In this document: positions 34,751 to 44,742 of the stretch, one piece after another
Layout of the letters: every line of letters begins with the position of its first letter
How positions within the stretch are numbered: position 1 is the stretch's first letter
NCBI GenBank assembly: GCA_963747005.1
Contig: CAVVDT010000007.1
Span: 372,001 to 436,000, forward strand
Reading direction: 5' to 3'
From: CAVVDT01 sp963747005
GTDB taxonomy: Bacteria > Pseudomonadota > Alphaproteobacteria > Rhizobiales > Aestuariivirgaceae
DNA: 64,000 nucleotides
Notes under the pieces: model-generated
What the model saw: only the letters and a program-made list of their open reading frames with translations
What the model was told of the DNA's origin: nothing
Databases searched by the model: none
Translations under genes and position numbers: made by a program

Positions 34751-35824
34751 ATGTCGGACAAGCTGAACATACTGATCATGGGGGCGTCCTACGGGTCGCT
34801 GCTGGGGGCCAAGCTGGTGCTGGCGGGGCATGACGTGACCCTGGTATGCCTGCCGGCCGAGGCGGACCTCATCAATCGCCAAGGACTGCGCGTCAGGATG
34901 CCGGTGAAGGGCAGGCCGGGACTGGTGGAGATCGATTCGCGAAAAGGTCCGGGCCGTGTCGCGGCGCTGGGGCCGGAGGCGGCCGATCCTGCCGCTTACG
35001 ATCTTGTGGGGCTCGCCATGCAGGAGCCGCAATATGGCTCGCCCGGCGTGCGCGAATTGCTGGACAGGGTGGCGCGGTCGAAAAAGCCCACCATGTCGAT
35101 CATGAACATGCCGCCCCTGCCCTATCTCGCGCGCCTGCCGGGGCTCGATACATCGCAGCTCACGGCCTGTTTCACCGACGCCGGGGTGTGGAAGAATTTC
35201 GATCCCGACCTGATAACGCTGGCGAGCCCCGATCCGCAGGCCTTCCGGCCGCCCGAGGAGCCGGTGAACGTGCTGCAGGTGTCGCTGCCGACCAATTTCA
35301 AGGTGGCGCGCTTCCGGTCGGACGACCACACCGCGTTGCTCAAGCGCATGGAGGCCGACATCGCCGCGGTGCGCTTTGCCGACGGGGCGGACAGCATCGA
35401 ACTGCCGGTCAAGCTCAAGGTGCACCAATCGGTGTTCGTGCCGCTCGCCAAGTGGGCGATGCTGATCGCCGGCAATTACCGTTGCGTCGAAAAGACCGGT
35501 GCGCGCTCGATCCGCGAGGCGGTGCACAGCGATCTCGATGCCTCGCGGGCGGTCTACGACTGGGTGAAGTCGGTGTGCGTGAAGCTCGGGGCGGCGGAGG
35601 ACGACCTGGTGCCGTTCGAGAAATACGCCAATGCCGCGCAAGGGCTGGCAAAACCCTCATCGGCGGCACGCGCCCTGGTGGCGGGGGCCCGCAACATCGA
35701 GCGCGTCGATCTTCTGGTGCAGTTGATCGCCCGCCAGAAAGGCATGCACAATGCAACGCTCGATGCAACCGTGGCGCTGGTCGACGGGTGGTTGAAGAAG
35801 AACCGGGAGGCGGCAGCGGCCTGA
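34751..35824 (+). CDS. ketopantoate reductase family protein
   Basis: This 357-residue NAD(P)-dependent dehydrogenase resembles ApbA/PanE. It has an N-terminal Rossmann fold starting ILIMGASYGSLLGAKLVLAGHDVTLV and a helical C-terminal domain (VKLKVHQSVFVPLAKWAML, then KGMHNATLDA). It is longer than PanE (about 300 residues), and the dinucleotide motif is GASYGS rather than GxGxxG, so the substrate may not be ketopantoate. A strong AAAGGAGGCACG site precedes the ATG. It stands alone between two genes on the opposite strand. Confidence 0.75.
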   Translation: MSDKLNILIMGASYGSLLGAKLVLAGHDVTLVCLPAEADLINRQGLRVRMPVKGRPGLVEIDSRKGPGRVAALGPEAADPAAYDLVGLAMQEPQYGSPGVRELLDRVARSKKPTMSIMNMPPLPYLARLPGLDTSQLTACFTDAGVWKNFDPDLITLASPDPQAFRPPEEPVNVLQVSLPTNFKVARFRSDDHTALLKRMEADIAAVRFADGADSIELPVKLKVHQSVFVPLAKWAMLIAGNYRCVEKTGARSIREAVHSDLDASRAVYDWVKSVCVKLGAAEDDLVPFEKYANAAQGLAKPSSAARALVAGARNIERVDLLVQLIARQKGMHNATLDATVALVDGWLKKNREAAAA

Positions 35825-35929
35825 GCCCGGCATCGGCCCCTCGCAGGGTGGGCAAGGCGGCGGAGGCCCTGCCTTGCTCCTCCCTTCGAGGCAAGGGCAG
35901 CGCCCGTGCCTGCCCTGCGAGGGCGTCGT

Positions 35930-36337
35930 TCAGGACCCGAGATGCAAGACCACCTGGCGTGAGTGCGGGCGGTGGCGGTGCTCGAAGAGATAGAGCCCCT
36001 GCCAGGTGCCGAGCCGCATGCGCCCTTTGGCGACCGGGATGCCGATCGAGGTCTGGGTGAGTGCTGCCTTGATGTGGGCGGGCATGTCGTCGCTGCCCTC
36101 GGTGCGATGCACGATCCAGTCCATGCCTTCAGGGGCGAGGCGGCGGAAGAATTCCCGCAGATCGGTCTGCACGTCGGGATCGGCGTTTTCCTGGATGAGG
36201 AGCGAGGCCGAGGTGTGGCGCACGAAGACGGTGAGCAAGCCTTCGGCAGGGTTTGCCTCGCGCACGAAGCGGGCGGCCTCGGCGGTGAATTCATAAAGGC
36301 CGGGGCCGTGGGTGGCGATGGTGATGGCGGTCTGCAT
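35930..36337 (-). CDS. YjbQ/UPF0047 family protein, secondary thiamine-phosphate synthase type
   Basis: This 135-residue protein is a compact UPF0047 member; some relatives show weak thiamine-phosphate synthase activity. Landmarks are LTVFVRHTSASLLIQENADP, DMPAHIKAALTQTSIGIPV and LGTWQGLYLFEHR. These include the conserved His and Asp residues of the putative active site. ATG at 36335-36337 follows an AAGGAGAA site; the frame continues upstream without homology. Its physiological role is not settled. Confidence 0.88.
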   Translation of the reverse strand: MQTAITIATHGPGLYEFTAEAARFVREANPAEGLLTVFVRHTSASLLIQENADPDVQTDLREFFRRLAPEGMDWIVHRTEGSDDMPAHIKAALTQTSIGIPVAKGRMRLGTWQGLYLFEHRHRPHSRQVVLHLGS

Positions 36338-36570
36338 GGGGTTCTCCTTGGGAGACTTCGTCTTCCTTGATACGTCATTCCGGCGCTGGCCGGAATTGGG
36401 AGCCCGCACGACACGGCCGGTTTGTGCTCTGCTTCCTGTCCCGTCATGCGCGGGCCTGACCCGCGCATCCTCTTTCAAGGCCCGCACCGGGGCCCAAGTA
36501 TGGCCGGGTCTTCGCCCGGCCATGGCGATGAAGGTTTGGGCGGCCGGCCCTGGGGCGAGGCTTGCCTCCC

Positions 36571-37036
36571 TTAACCCTTCAGATCGATGACCAGCGCCGG
36601 CAGCATGCGCCCCGGTATGGAGCCGGACGGCACCTCGCCCACCCGGCGGGCGCCCATTCTCTCGTAAAAGCCGGCGGCGCCCGGATCGGCATCGATGTCG
36701 ATGGCCGAGAGCTCGAGGTTGCGCGCTTCGGTGATGAGCCAGTCCATCAGCACGCGGCCGATGCCGTTGCCCATGGCCTCGGGCGAGACGAACATCAATT
36801 CGACGCGGCCGCGGTTGCCTGCGACGGACAGGGCCGCGACACCGACAAGGGCGCCGCCCTGCTCGGCCACGCGGTAGCGGTCGGTGGCGAGGTCGGCCGG
36901 CCGGACGGTCAGCTCGGTCGACGCAGGCCGCCATGAAGGCCGCGTCATAGCCCCAATGGGCTTTTTAGGTGAGGCAGAGCGCGGTGAGCGCGGCACACTC
37001 GTCAGGGCGCGGGGGGCGGAGGGTGAACGCAGGCAT
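36571..37036 (-). pseudogene. GNAT N-acetyltransferase, broken by a stop and a frameshift
   Basis: The gene begins MPAFTLRPPRPDECAALTAL (ATG 37034-37036) and meets an in-frame TAA at 36965-36967. In the same frame it resumes KAHWGYDAAFMAAC, a stretch standard for this GNAT subfamily. Near 36,940 the homology shifts by one base to a second frame that continues TELTVRPADLATDRYRVAEQ to the end. There it contains the acetyl-CoA motif VSPEAMGNGIGRVLMDWL and the FYERMGARRVG block. The intact 3' part alone could be read as 141 codons but lacks the N-terminal strand. Either a decaying gene or local sequence error. Confidence 0.75.
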
Positions 37037-37076
37037 CCGCTGACCTTTCGGCTTGCTATGATCGATCGCCAACCGA

Positions 37077-38858
37077 TTATGCAGCCAACACCGTTGATAG
37101 GAGGGAAGCAGAAATGTCGCGCAGCAGGAGCAGACGCTGAGCAGGAGCGGGAGGGTGAGCGCTGGTAAACAGGTATACGACATTGGTCGTACGCGCCACT
37201 GCACCGTCACCGAGGGCATCATTGGCAGTGGGCACGGCAGTATCCTCAATGGCGGCGATGGCATGATCGATCAGGAAACACTCGATTGGCCGCGCGCGCG
37301 CCACCAGAGCCTTCAGCGCTGGTGCTGATCCACTGCGGGCCGCTGCTTCAAAAGCGAGGCTGAACGTGGTGTCAGGTACGTCACCATCGGTAGCGCGAGC
37401 CGTAGCATAGCTGACATAAGGATCGGCCGGCAGGGTCGCGAGAAGATGGGCGGCGTCGTCGCGGCTCATGAAGCCATTTTCAACCCGGAACAGGGCGCGC
37501 CGCGCCATCGCAGCGGCAAGCGGCAGGCTTTGTGGCAAGCCCGCAACAGGTTGATCTGTAGGCAGAACTCTCTTGCCTCTCAATGCTCGCTTCTGAGAGA
37601 GTTTCGTCAACAGCGTGCGCGTCGCATCAGCGGAGGCACCAGCAGTGTTCGCTGCTTCCAGGACCAGCCGCGCCTCTTCAGCCCGGTTGAGATCGTCGGC
37701 CAGAATGGTGGCGAGCTGGTTGCGGGCATGGGCATCGCGGGGGAACAGCGTGATCGTATCCTTGAGCAGTGCCGCCGCTTCTTCGGGACGCTGCAGGCGC
37801 TCGGCCAGAACGGTGGCGAGCTGGTTGCGGGCGTGGGTATGGCCGGGAAACAGCGCGATCGTCTCCTTGAGCAGCGCCGCCGCTTCCTCGGGGCGCTGCA
37901 GGCGCTCGGCCAGAACGGTGGCGAGCTGGTTGCGGGCATGGGCATCGCGGGGGAACAGCGTGATCGTATCCTTGAGCAGTGCCGCCGCTTCTTCGGGACG
38001 CAGCAGGCGCTCGGCGAGCTGGTTGCGCCATTGCTCATCCTCAGGAAACCGCCGGATCGTTTCCCAACCCACAAGCTCGGCGTCCTCAAGACGATTGGCA
38101 GCAGCCAGCGCGTCGCGATAGAGCGACCATGCAAAGACGTTGGCCGGATCGTACGCGAAAGCGAGTTGAGCGAGGCGCGCCGCCGCTTCTCCCCGCGCCT
38201 GTGTTTCGCCGACCGGCGCGTTCTGGATGAGCCGCATGCCCACATTGCAGGCGGTGCGGACGAGATAGAAGACGTCGCCGGTCGTGTCGGCGTAGCGTTG
38301 GTGCCCGGCAACGAGCTGGTCGATTCGTGGCCTTAGCGTGGCAAAAGGCGAAGAAATTTCTCGCAGAATTCTCTCATGGGCTTCTCGAGCGGGAGGATTG
38401 GCCGAATATGTAAAGCCCTTTGAAGATGAGCTTCCGACCTCCACGTCTTCGCGCCACCATGCGGCCGCGTCGAACGTCTTGGTTTTGTGATATGTCCGCT
38501 CGGAAATCTCGTGCTCCGTGGCCGCGATGGCGGCCTCGACCCGAGTTTCCCAGAAATCGGCCGACCGGGGAAAGTCGCCCTCGAGAAGCCGCCACTCTCG
38601 CATGAAGTCCGCCTTAGATGGCCTGCGAGCAGCGGCCCAGCGGGCGAGGCCGTGCAAGGCAAAGTCCTCGTTCGCATCGAACTCGGCGCCAAGCGGCAGC
38701 TTCCGCAATCCTGTCAGGGCAATGCGCAGATAACTCTCTGGATAAAGTCCGTCGCCGCCGCTCTCGGCACAGATCGACAGAGCCACATGGGCATCAGCCG
38801 ACGCGGCGCAATACCTGCATCCGCTGCAATATCCTGCGTGAGCGCCAGAATCCGCCAA
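37077..38858 (-). CDS. TPR-repeat protein, C-terminal part of a probably frameshifted gene
   Basis: I do not recognise this protein beyond its repeats. It holds a TPR-like array (AYDPANVFAWSLYRDALAAA onward) with three near-identical 35-residue units built on NQLATVLAERLQRPEEAAAL and a C-terminal region without known motifs. The open frame reaches 593 codons but has no ATG near its 5' end; the most upstream start is a TTG inside the overlapping upstream gene. Protein-like sequence starts at SICAESGGDGLYPESYLRIA, joining well to the end of the upstream frame after a 2-base shift near 38,780. It is therefore probably the continuation of that gene (combined about 726 residues). Confidence 0.6.
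   Translation of the reverse strand: MADSGAHAGYCSGCRYCAASADAHVALSICAESGGDGLYPESYLRIALTGLRKLPLGAEFDANEDFALHGLARWAAARRPSKADFMREWRLLEGDFPRSADFWETRVEAAIAATEHEISERTYHKTKTFDAAAWWREDVEVGSSSSKGFTYSANPPAREAHERILREISSPFATLRPRIDQLVAGHQRYADTTGDVFYLVRTACNVGMRLIQNAPVGETQARGEAAARLAQLAFAYDPANVFAWSLYRDALAAANRLEDAELVGWETIRRFPEDEQWRNQLAERLLRPEEAAALLKDTITLFPRDAHARNQLATVLAERLQRPEEAAALLKETIALFPGHTHARNQLATVLAERLQRPEEAAALLKDTITLFPRDAHARNQLATILADDLNRAEEARLVLEAANTAGASADATRTLLTKLSQKRALRGKRVLPTDQPVAGLPQSLPLAAAMARRALFRVENGFMSRDDAAHLLATLPADPYVSYATARATDGDVPDTTFSLAFEAAARSGSAPALKALVARARPIECFLIDHAIAAIEDTAVPTANDALGDGAVARTTNVVYLFTSAHPPAPAQRLLLLRDISASLLSTVLAA
37696..38015 (-). repeat. three 105-bp tandem coding repeats
   Basis: A marker (cagaacggtggcgagctgg, or cagaatgg in the first) occurs at 37701, 37806 and 37911, exactly 105 bases apart, encoding three 35-residue TPR-like units. 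The first and third units are almost identical (one difference seen over most of their length), while the middle one differs more. This points to duplication of a two-unit block or gene conversion. Confidence 0.8.
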
Positions 38859-39259
38859 TATTCCCGCCGGAGGTCGAGGCTGCGGTCAATCGCATAATTC
38901 TCGAAAAACCCGTTCCAGGCAACGTAGTTGCGATGAAGGTCAGTTGCAGTCTCAACCGGCTTCACGCGGCGGACGATGGAAACGAGAGTGGCAAGGCGGC
39001 TAAGCCCAAGGTCGAAGGCCCGGCCCTTGAGGTGGCCGAGTTCGATCTGAAATCTGTTCAGCTCTGACCGGCATTCGTCATCGAAGGCCGCAGCCATCTC
39101 GGAGCCTTGCGGTTGATTGGTGAGCAGCGCCTCCGCGGCATCCTCTGGTTCCGCCGCGGACAGCGAACCCAGCTCCGCCGTACCACGAAGCAATGCAGAC
39201 ACAATTCCCGTTCCATCGGCCAAAGCACGGGCAGGTGTCAGTGTTTCCGCTTCGATCAT
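38714..39259 (-). CDS. unrecognised protein, N-terminal part of a probably frameshifted TPR gene
   Basis: The frame starts at ATG 39257-39259, three bases after the stop of the upstream gene, so the two are coupled. It gives 181 residues (MIEAETLTPARALADGTG onward), helical and without a known motif. The natural-looking sequence stops around LMPMWL. The remaining 25 residues (CRSVPRAAATDF onward) are Arg/Ala-rich and look out of frame, whereas the frame offset by two bases continues sensibly into the TPR protein. A 2-base insertion (TG in ctcTGtcg on the coding strand) would explain this. Confidence 0.55.
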   Translation of the reverse strand: MIEAETLTPARALADGTGIVSALLRGTAELGSLSAAEPEDAAEALLTNQPQGSEMAAAFDDECRSELNRFQIELGHLKGRAFDLGLSRLATLVSIVRRVKPVETATDLHRNYVAWNGFFENYAIDRSLDLRREYWRILALTQDIAADAGIAPRRLMPMWLCRSVPRAAATDFIQRVICALP

Positions 39260-39262
39260 CAA

Positions 39263-40189
39263 TCAGGATCCATATGGCGCCCGAACACCAAAATCCATGC
39301 GCCCGGTATCACCGCGCAACCATGCACCATGACGGCGCCGGGCTTGCGCAAGCTCGGGCGAAGGCTTGGGTCCAGACCATTTTTCAAACCGTACCACGTG
39401 TTTATGAACGTAGTCTATGCGGGTGTGGAGCACCTCACGGACCACGGGGGCCCTAGGGCCCCCGGCGGCAAGATCAAGTGTAAATCCATGTGACGAGTGC
39501 CTTGGGACCGGAAAGAAAGCCGGGTTGTTGCGGCATTTCAGGACCGTCGCCAACGCAAAGGGCTGCGCGATGCCCCTCGCCGCAATCTGCTTGAACACTT
39601 CGTCAACCATATATTCCATGAGCGCAAAGTGATAGGTCATGCCTACACCCAAGGGAAAGTAGTGCAGAAGGCCCAACCTTTCGATCATCCTGTCCAGCCA
39701 ATCCGGTTGCTTCAAATCGTCCGCCAGTTCAGATTTGAAGGCAACGAACGCCGGGCGCTCGCCAGGAAACGTCTGGAACAGGTCCGTAAAGGCTGATAGC
39801 ACCACCGGGTCTCGTCGGGGACGAAGAGCACTCTCAAGCCGAGCGAAGTCCAAGGCTGGAGCAGATGTCATAATTCCGTCAATACGCTCCAATCGGACGA
39901 TTTTCTGGTTGCGTTCGATCGTCTCTGGAAGCATTGCCTCCAGATTCAATGCGGGATCGAAAGTTGAAGGCAAATGCCCGCGGCGATTGCCCTGAATTGA
40001 CCCTCTGAAATAGGCTTCCGCGGCCTCCCGCACATTCGACACAGAATCGAAAGATTCGAAATCAACGCGCCGCGGATCACTGACATTTTCCTCAAATACG
40101 AAATTTTCGCCGATTGCGGTCTTATGGGGGTCAGTATCGACCAACAATTGATCCACAGAGTCCCGGAGATCAACCCGCGTCAAATCCAT
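39263..40189 (-). CDS. unrecognised protein in a three-part unknown operon
   Basis: This 308-residue protein has no family I can name. The start MDLTRVDLRD (ATG 40187-40189) follows an AAGGGG site; a TTG 43 codons upstream is less likely. It is rich in Phe, Arg and His in the middle (LGLLHYFPLGVGMTYHFALME) and ends with GDTGRMDFGVRAPYGS. No signal peptide or membrane helix is clear. The region is less GC-rich than the surroundings (26 of 60 bases at 40,081), suggesting horizontal acquisition. It lies directly downstream of rpoD and is coupled to the next ORF, so they probably act together. Confidence 0.6.
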   Translation of the reverse strand: MDLTRVDLRDSVDQLLVDTDPHKTAIGENFVFEENVSDPRRVDFESFDSVSNVREAAEAYFRGSIQGNRRGHLPSTFDPALNLEAMLPETIERNQKIVRLERIDGIMTSAPALDFARLESALRPRRDPVVLSAFTDLFQTFPGERPAFVAFKSELADDLKQPDWLDRMIERLGLLHYFPLGVGMTYHFALMEYMVDEVFKQIAARGIAQPFALATVLKCRNNPAFFPVPRHSSHGFTLDLAAGGPRAPVVREVLHTRIDYVHKHVVRFEKWSGPKPSPELAQARRRHGAWLRGDTGRMDFGVRAPYGS

Positions 40190-40314
40190 CCCCTTGTGCC
40201 CCCAGTTTTTGGGTTGGACGTGAATACGATGAAAGCAAACTTCCTGGCATGGTTCAAGAATGTTCTTTAAACTGCAGGCACCCAAAATGCTTGCCAAGGA
40301 TAGTGAATCCAGCC

Positions 40315-42385
<2,071 letters not shown>

Positions 42386-42550
42386 CTTGGAATCCGGTCC
42401 TTAAACGTCGATTGTCGGCCCGCCGGCCGATGAACGGACGGGCAGACCGGTCGAACTGCTACATGGCGACCCTGCCGCCGTTTCTACGCGCCGCCCGTTA
42501 ACCGGGCGTAAATCATAAACCATACTCGTTGGCCGCCGCACGGCCCGCCT

Positions 42551-44503
42551 TCACGCCAATGCCCCCGAGGGGCGCCCGGAGGCCTCGCCGAAACCCTCGA
42601 TCTGCGCTTCCTCCCCGATGCGCGAGCGCAATTCCTCGCGGATATGGTTGAGATGCGACAGGCTTTCTTCCGTGGGGTCCTCTGCGAAGGCACGTTCGGC
42701 GCTTGCCATTTCCCTTTCCAGCGTCACCAGCTTGCGGTGCAAGGCCAGCATCTGCCGCAAGCCGGTACCGGCATCGGCCAGCGCCGCGTCCGCTCCGGCA
42801 AACCAGCAATCAAGGCGTTCTGCCCCTTGTGCAACCGAATCAAGCTGGCGCGCAAGTCCTCGCTCCCTGAGGTGGGTTGCGACCGCCTCACTGTCAAGGT
42901 CCGGATAAAGGGCGGCGACATCTAGAATTCCGGCCTTGAGGCTGTCAAGGGCAGGGGTTGCGAACGCCATCTCGGCCAGCGGCTCGGCCACATCGTGCAA
43001 CAGTTCGGGATGGTTGAGGACGGTGAGCAGCATGGTGCGCTCGCGTCGGGCATGAGCATGGGCGGCGTGATCGCCACGCGACAGGGCCAGAAGCTCGCGC
43101 GAGGGCGGCAGGCGGTCGTCCCAGGGCTTTTGCCATGGGGTGGCGCGGCGGGCGAAGGGCGCTGAACGGCGCGGCGGGCCCGACGGGCGGGGCCGGCCGC
43201 TGGTGCGCGGCCCGCGGCCCGCCGACCACAGGGCCGCCAGGCGATTGGCGATCTCGCCGCGGTAGTGCTCCCTCACCTTGCGTTCGGCGATGCGGGCGAT
43301 GCGCTGATCGAGGTCGGCCTCGAAGCGGGCCCGGCGTTCAGGCGTTGCCCGGTCATTGGTTTCAAGCGCCTCGCGCCACAGGACATCGACCAGCGGCAAG
43401 GCAGCGGCGATCACCTCGCCAACGGCTCTCGAACCGCCCTCGTTGAGCAGGTCGTCGGGGTCCTTGCCCTCGGGCATCAGGGCAAAGCGCAGGCTGGCGC
43501 CGGGTTCAAGGTAGGGCAGCGCCAGATCGAGCGCTCGGCCTGCCGCCTTGAGGCCGGCGGCATCGCCGTCGAAACACAGGACCGGCTCGGGCGCGATGCG
43601 CCACAAGAGGCGCAGCTGGTCTTCGGTCAAGGCCGTGCCGAGGGGGGCGACGGTGTTTTGAAAGCCTGCACGGGTCATGGCGATGACGTCCATGTAGCCT
43701 TCCACCGCGATGATCTGGGCCGCCTCGTGGGCGCTTTTGCGGGCGCGGTCGAGGTTGTAGAGAACGGCACCTTTATGAAACAGCGGCGTTTCGGGGGAAT
43801 TGAGGTATTTCGCCTGTTGATCGCTCGACAGCGCCCGGCCGCCGAAGGCGATCACCCGGCCGCGCGGATCGCGGATGGGGAACATGATGCGGCCGCGAAA
43901 GCGGTCGTAGGGCACGGCAATGTCGTCGCCGGTGACGACGAGCCCGGCCTCGGCCATCATCTCCACAGAAACGCCGGCCGCCGCGAGGTGGCCTTTGAGG
44001 CCATGGCGGCTGTCGGGGGCGAAGCCGAGGCGGAATTCCTCAAGCGCCGCGCCCTTCAGGCCGCGGCCTTCGAGATAGGCACGGGCGGTGGCGCCGGTGC
44101 CTTCGCGCAATTGAGCCTCGAAATACTTTGCCGCCAGTTCCATGACGTCATAAAGGCTGGTGCGGCGCTCCTCGCGGGCTTCGTCCTCGGGGGTCGATTG
44201 CGGGATGGCCAGGCCGGCATCGGCGGCGAGGCGTTCGACGGCTTCGGGAAACGTCAGGCCTTCCTTTTCGGTGAGGAAGGTGAAGTGATCGCCGGAGGCC
44301 TTGCAGCCGAAACAGTGATAGCGCCCTTTTCGATCATCGGCATGGAAGGAGGGCGATTTTTCGGTGTGGAACGGGCAGCAGGCCCAATAGTCGCCGCGCC
44401 CCGGCGCCGACTTGCGGCGGTCCCACTGCACATGCCGGGCAATCAGCGAGGAGAGAGAAACCCGCGCGCGGATCTCGTCCAGAAATGAGGGAGCAAAGCG
44501 CAT
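42551..44503 (-). CDS. dnaG: DNA primase
   Basis: This 650-residue primase makes RNA primers at the replication fork. From ATG 44501-44503 it opens MRFAPSFLDEIRARVSLSSL. The CHC2 zinc finger uses C43, H46, C64 and C67 (CPFHTEKSPSF, YHCFGC). The RNA-polymerase core has EGYMDVIAMTRAGF and the TOPRIM block VLCFDGDAAGLKAAGRAL with its Mg-binding Asp residues. A C-terminal helicase-interaction domain follows a variable Pro/Arg-rich linker. rpoD starts 165 bases downstream on the same strand, the classic macromolecular-synthesis pairing. Confidence 0.95.
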   Translation of the reverse strand: MRFAPSFLDEIRARVSLSSLIARHVQWDRRKSAPGRGDYWACCPFHTEKSPSFHADDRKGRYHCFGCKASGDHFTFLTEKEGLTFPEAVERLAADAGLAIPQSTPEDEAREERRTSLYDVMELAAKYFEAQLREGTGATARAYLEGRGLKGAALEEFRLGFAPDSRHGLKGHLAAAGVSVEMMAEAGLVVTGDDIAVPYDRFRGRIMFPIRDPRGRVIAFGGRALSSDQQAKYLNSPETPLFHKGAVLYNLDRARKSAHEAAQIIAVEGYMDVIAMTRAGFQNTVAPLGTALTEDQLRLLWRIAPEPVLCFDGDAAGLKAAGRALDLALPYLEPGASLRFALMPEGKDPDDLLNEGGSRAVGEVIAAALPLVDVLWREALETNDRATPERRARFEADLDQRIARIAERKVREHYRGEIANRLAALWSAGRGPRTSGRPRPSGPPRRSAPFARRATPWQKPWDDRLPPSRELLALSRGDHAAHAHARRERTMLLTVLNHPELLHDVAEPLAEMAFATPALDSLKAGILDVAALYPDLDSEAVATHLRERGLARQLDSVAQGAERLDCWFAGADAALADAGTGLRQMLALHRKLVTLEREMASAERAFAEDPTEESLSHLNHIREELRSRIGEEAQIEGFGEASGRPSGALA

Positions 44504-44742
44504 GGGTGACCTGATGTGGGCTGGCCGGAGCCTTGAGTCAAGCAGCACCGGTCGGCCGGGCCAAGCGCCGAATCGGCATGCTAACACATGATCCACATCT
44601 ATTGCGGTGCAGGGCGGGGAAGAAACCGGCGGCGAAGATGAACACATGCTAATGAAACCGAAAGGGCCCTGTAACGTCAACTCACCAATTGTAGTGGCCA
44701 TGGCGCGGTTGCGCCGAGCGACTAACAATGGAGAGACGAGCA

